Both the position numbers and the translations under genes were made by a program. A DNA stretch of 64,000 bases from the NCBI RefSeq assembly GCF_030408575.1, contig NZ_CP047047.1:806001-870000 (forward strand), in the 5' to 3' direction. The notes beneath the pieces are model-generated. The model had not been told where the DNA came from. It did no database searches and worked only from the letters and a program-made list of their open reading frames with translations. The DNA comes from Corynebacterium auris. Lineage in GTDB: Bacteria; Actinomycetota; Actinomycetes; Mycobacteriales; Mycobacteriaceae. Positions 62,830-64,000 of this stretch are shown in pieces (positions within the stretch are counted from its first letter, which is position 1; the number at the start of each line of letters is the position of its first letter).

Positions 62830-64000
62830 GTGTCGCACCCTGAATTTCGCAACGTCGCCATCGTGGCGCACGTCGACCACGGCAAGACCACCCTCGTCAA
62901 CGCCATGCTAGAGCAGTCCGGCGTGTTTGGTGACCACGGCGAGCACGGCGATCGTGTCATGGACTCGGGCGAACTCGAATCCGAGCGCGGCATCACCATC
63001 CTGGCCAAGAACACGGCAATCCGCCGCGCCGGGAAGGGCAAGGACGGCCGGGACCTGGTCATCAACGTCATCGATACCCCGGGCCACGCCGATTTCGGCG
63101 GCGAGGTCGAGCGCGGCCTGTCCATGGTCGACGGGGTCGTTCTTCTCATTGACGCCTCGGAGGGCCCCCTCCCGCAGACCCGCTTCGTGCTGGGCAAGGC
63201 GCTGGAGGCGAAAAAGCCCGTCATCATCTGTGTGAACAAGACCGACCGCCCCGACGCGCGCATCGACGAGGTCGTCGAGGAAGCCCAGGACCTCCTCCTC
63301 GAGCTCGGTGCAGGCCTGGAGGACCCGGAGGCGGCCGAGGCCGCCGAGAACCTCCTCGAGCTGCCTGTCCTGTACACCTCCGGTCGCGCCGGCCGCGCCA
63401 GCCTGACCAACCCGGGCAACGGGCAGCTGCCCGACAACGACGACCTCCAGCCGCTTTTCGACGTCATCTACGATGTCCTTCCCGAGCCCTCCGCGGACTT
63501 GGACGCTCCCTTCCAGGCGCAGGTGACCAACCTCGACTCCTCCTCCTTCCTCGGACGCATTGCGCTCATCCGCGTGTACCGCGGTTCCGTGAAGAAGGGC
63601 GACACCGTGGCGTGGGTGCACTACGACGCGGACGGCGAGCAGCAGGTGAAAAACGTCAAGATTGCCGAACTGCTCGTCACCGAGGGCCTCGACCGCGTGC
63701 CCGCCACCGGCGAGGTCGTCGCCGGCGACATCGCCGCGGTCTCCGGCATCGGGGAGATCATGATCGGCGACACCCTCGCGGACGTCGACAACGTCGAGGC
63801 CCTGCCGCGCATCACGGTCGACGACCCGGCGATCTCGATGACCATCGGTGTCAACACCTCCCCGATGGCGGGGCGCAACGGTGGCGACAAGCTCACCGCC
63901 CGGTTGATCAAGGCCCGCCTGGAACAGGAGTTGATCGGTAACGTCTCCATCAAGGTCCTGCCGACGGATCGCCCCGACGCCTGGGAGGTCCAGGGCCGCG
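62830..64000 (+). CDS. typA: Ribosome-associated translational GTPase TypA/BipA, N-terminal part
   Basis: The first 390 codons; the gene continues past the window. The GTG start at 62830 follows AAAGGAG. GTPase motifs: P-loop AHVDHGKTT at 13-21, DTPGHADF (G3) and NKTDRPDAR (G4), followed by the beta-barrel domain II (SSSFLGRIALIRVYRG). TypA is a translation factor related to EF-G needed under stress or low temperature. It is divergent from a secreted protein gene. Confidence 0.95.
   Translation, partial: MSHPEFRNVAIVAHVDHGKTTLVNAMLEQSGVFGDHGEHGDRVMDSGELESERGITILAKNTAIRRAGKGKDGRDLVINVIDTPGHADFGGEVERGLSMVDGVVLLIDASEGPLPQTRFVLGKALEAKKPVIICVNKTDRPDARIDEVVEEAQDLLLELGAGLEDPEAAEAAENLLELPVLYTSGRAGRASLTNPGNGQLPDNDDLQPLFDVIYDVLPEPSADLDAPFQAQVTNLDSSSFLGRIALIRVYRGSVKKGDTVAWVHYDADGEQQVKNVKIAELLVTEGLDRVPATGEVVAGDIAAVSGIGEIMIGDTLADVDNVEALPRITVDDPAISMTIGVNTSPMAGRNGGDKLTARLIKARLEQELIGNVSIKVLPTDRPDAWEVQGR

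Noticed and set aside
1..64000. CRISPR arrays, rRNA operons, complete insertion sequences, prophage
   Set aside because: No regularly spaced repeats, rRNA sequence, transposase or phage structural genes were seen on either strand.

Overview
The window looks like a chromosomal stretch of a high-GC Corynebacterium. The evidence is the mycothiol amidase gene mca, a DUF3558 lipoprotein, an LGFP-repeat lipoprotein, a crtBI carotenoid pair, many genes whose -10 box lies about 7 nt before the start codon (leaderless type), and a housekeeping order (glmU-prs, mca-uppS-coaA-glyA, fumC-glpX-xseBA-ispH-rmuC-ychF) that matches what I remember of corynebacterial genomes. No rRNA, CRISPR array, recognisable IS or prophage was found. 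Species was not determined.

Layout. 1-8.5 kb: cell-envelope and nucleotide metabolism (pat/hisC-like fragment, prs, glmU), an MFS exporter, tRNA-Gln, a TetR gene translationally coupled to mfd, and tRNA-Leu(UAA). 8.8-12.4 kb: an accessory surface/secretion cluster of three genes, namely an exported protein of unknown family, a DUF3558 lipoprotein, and a large protein with a WxG turn and a Gly/Pro-rich tail that resembles ESX (type VII) PE/PPE substrates. 12.4-19.4 kb: exported lipase, crtI-crtB, and a four-gene osmoprotectant ABC operon with overlapping stop/start codons. 19.5-29 kb: Bax1-I protein, greA, mca, uppS, coaA, glyA, DUF5997 and an orphan LysR effector domain, LGFP lipoprotein, GNAT. 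29-31.3 kb: a TetR-MFS drug-efflux pair. 31.3-42.1 kb: core metabolism and DNA repair, ending in ychF.

42.1-45.0 kb: a small cassette with a CmtR-type Cd/Pb sensor and a P1B metal-efflux ATPase. It is flanked by two imperfect copies of the last 28 bases around the ychF stop codon. This is the layout expected if an element integrated into the ychF 3' end and restored the gene. 45-54 kb: butanediol dehydrogenase-like gene, DUF4442, a secreted phosphoesterase, a methyltransferase coupled to a frameshifted GNAT gene, a second DHA2 MFS pump and an exported DUF4185 protein. 54-64 kb: cupin, DUF808, a complete dipeptide/oligopeptide ABC importer with a fused double ATPase, DUF402, a secreted protein, and the start of typA, which runs off the window.

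The strongest items for follow-up are the metal-resistance islet in ychF and the putative ESX substrate cluster at 8.8-12.4 kb. All family assignments come from reading motifs in the translations; no database search was run.
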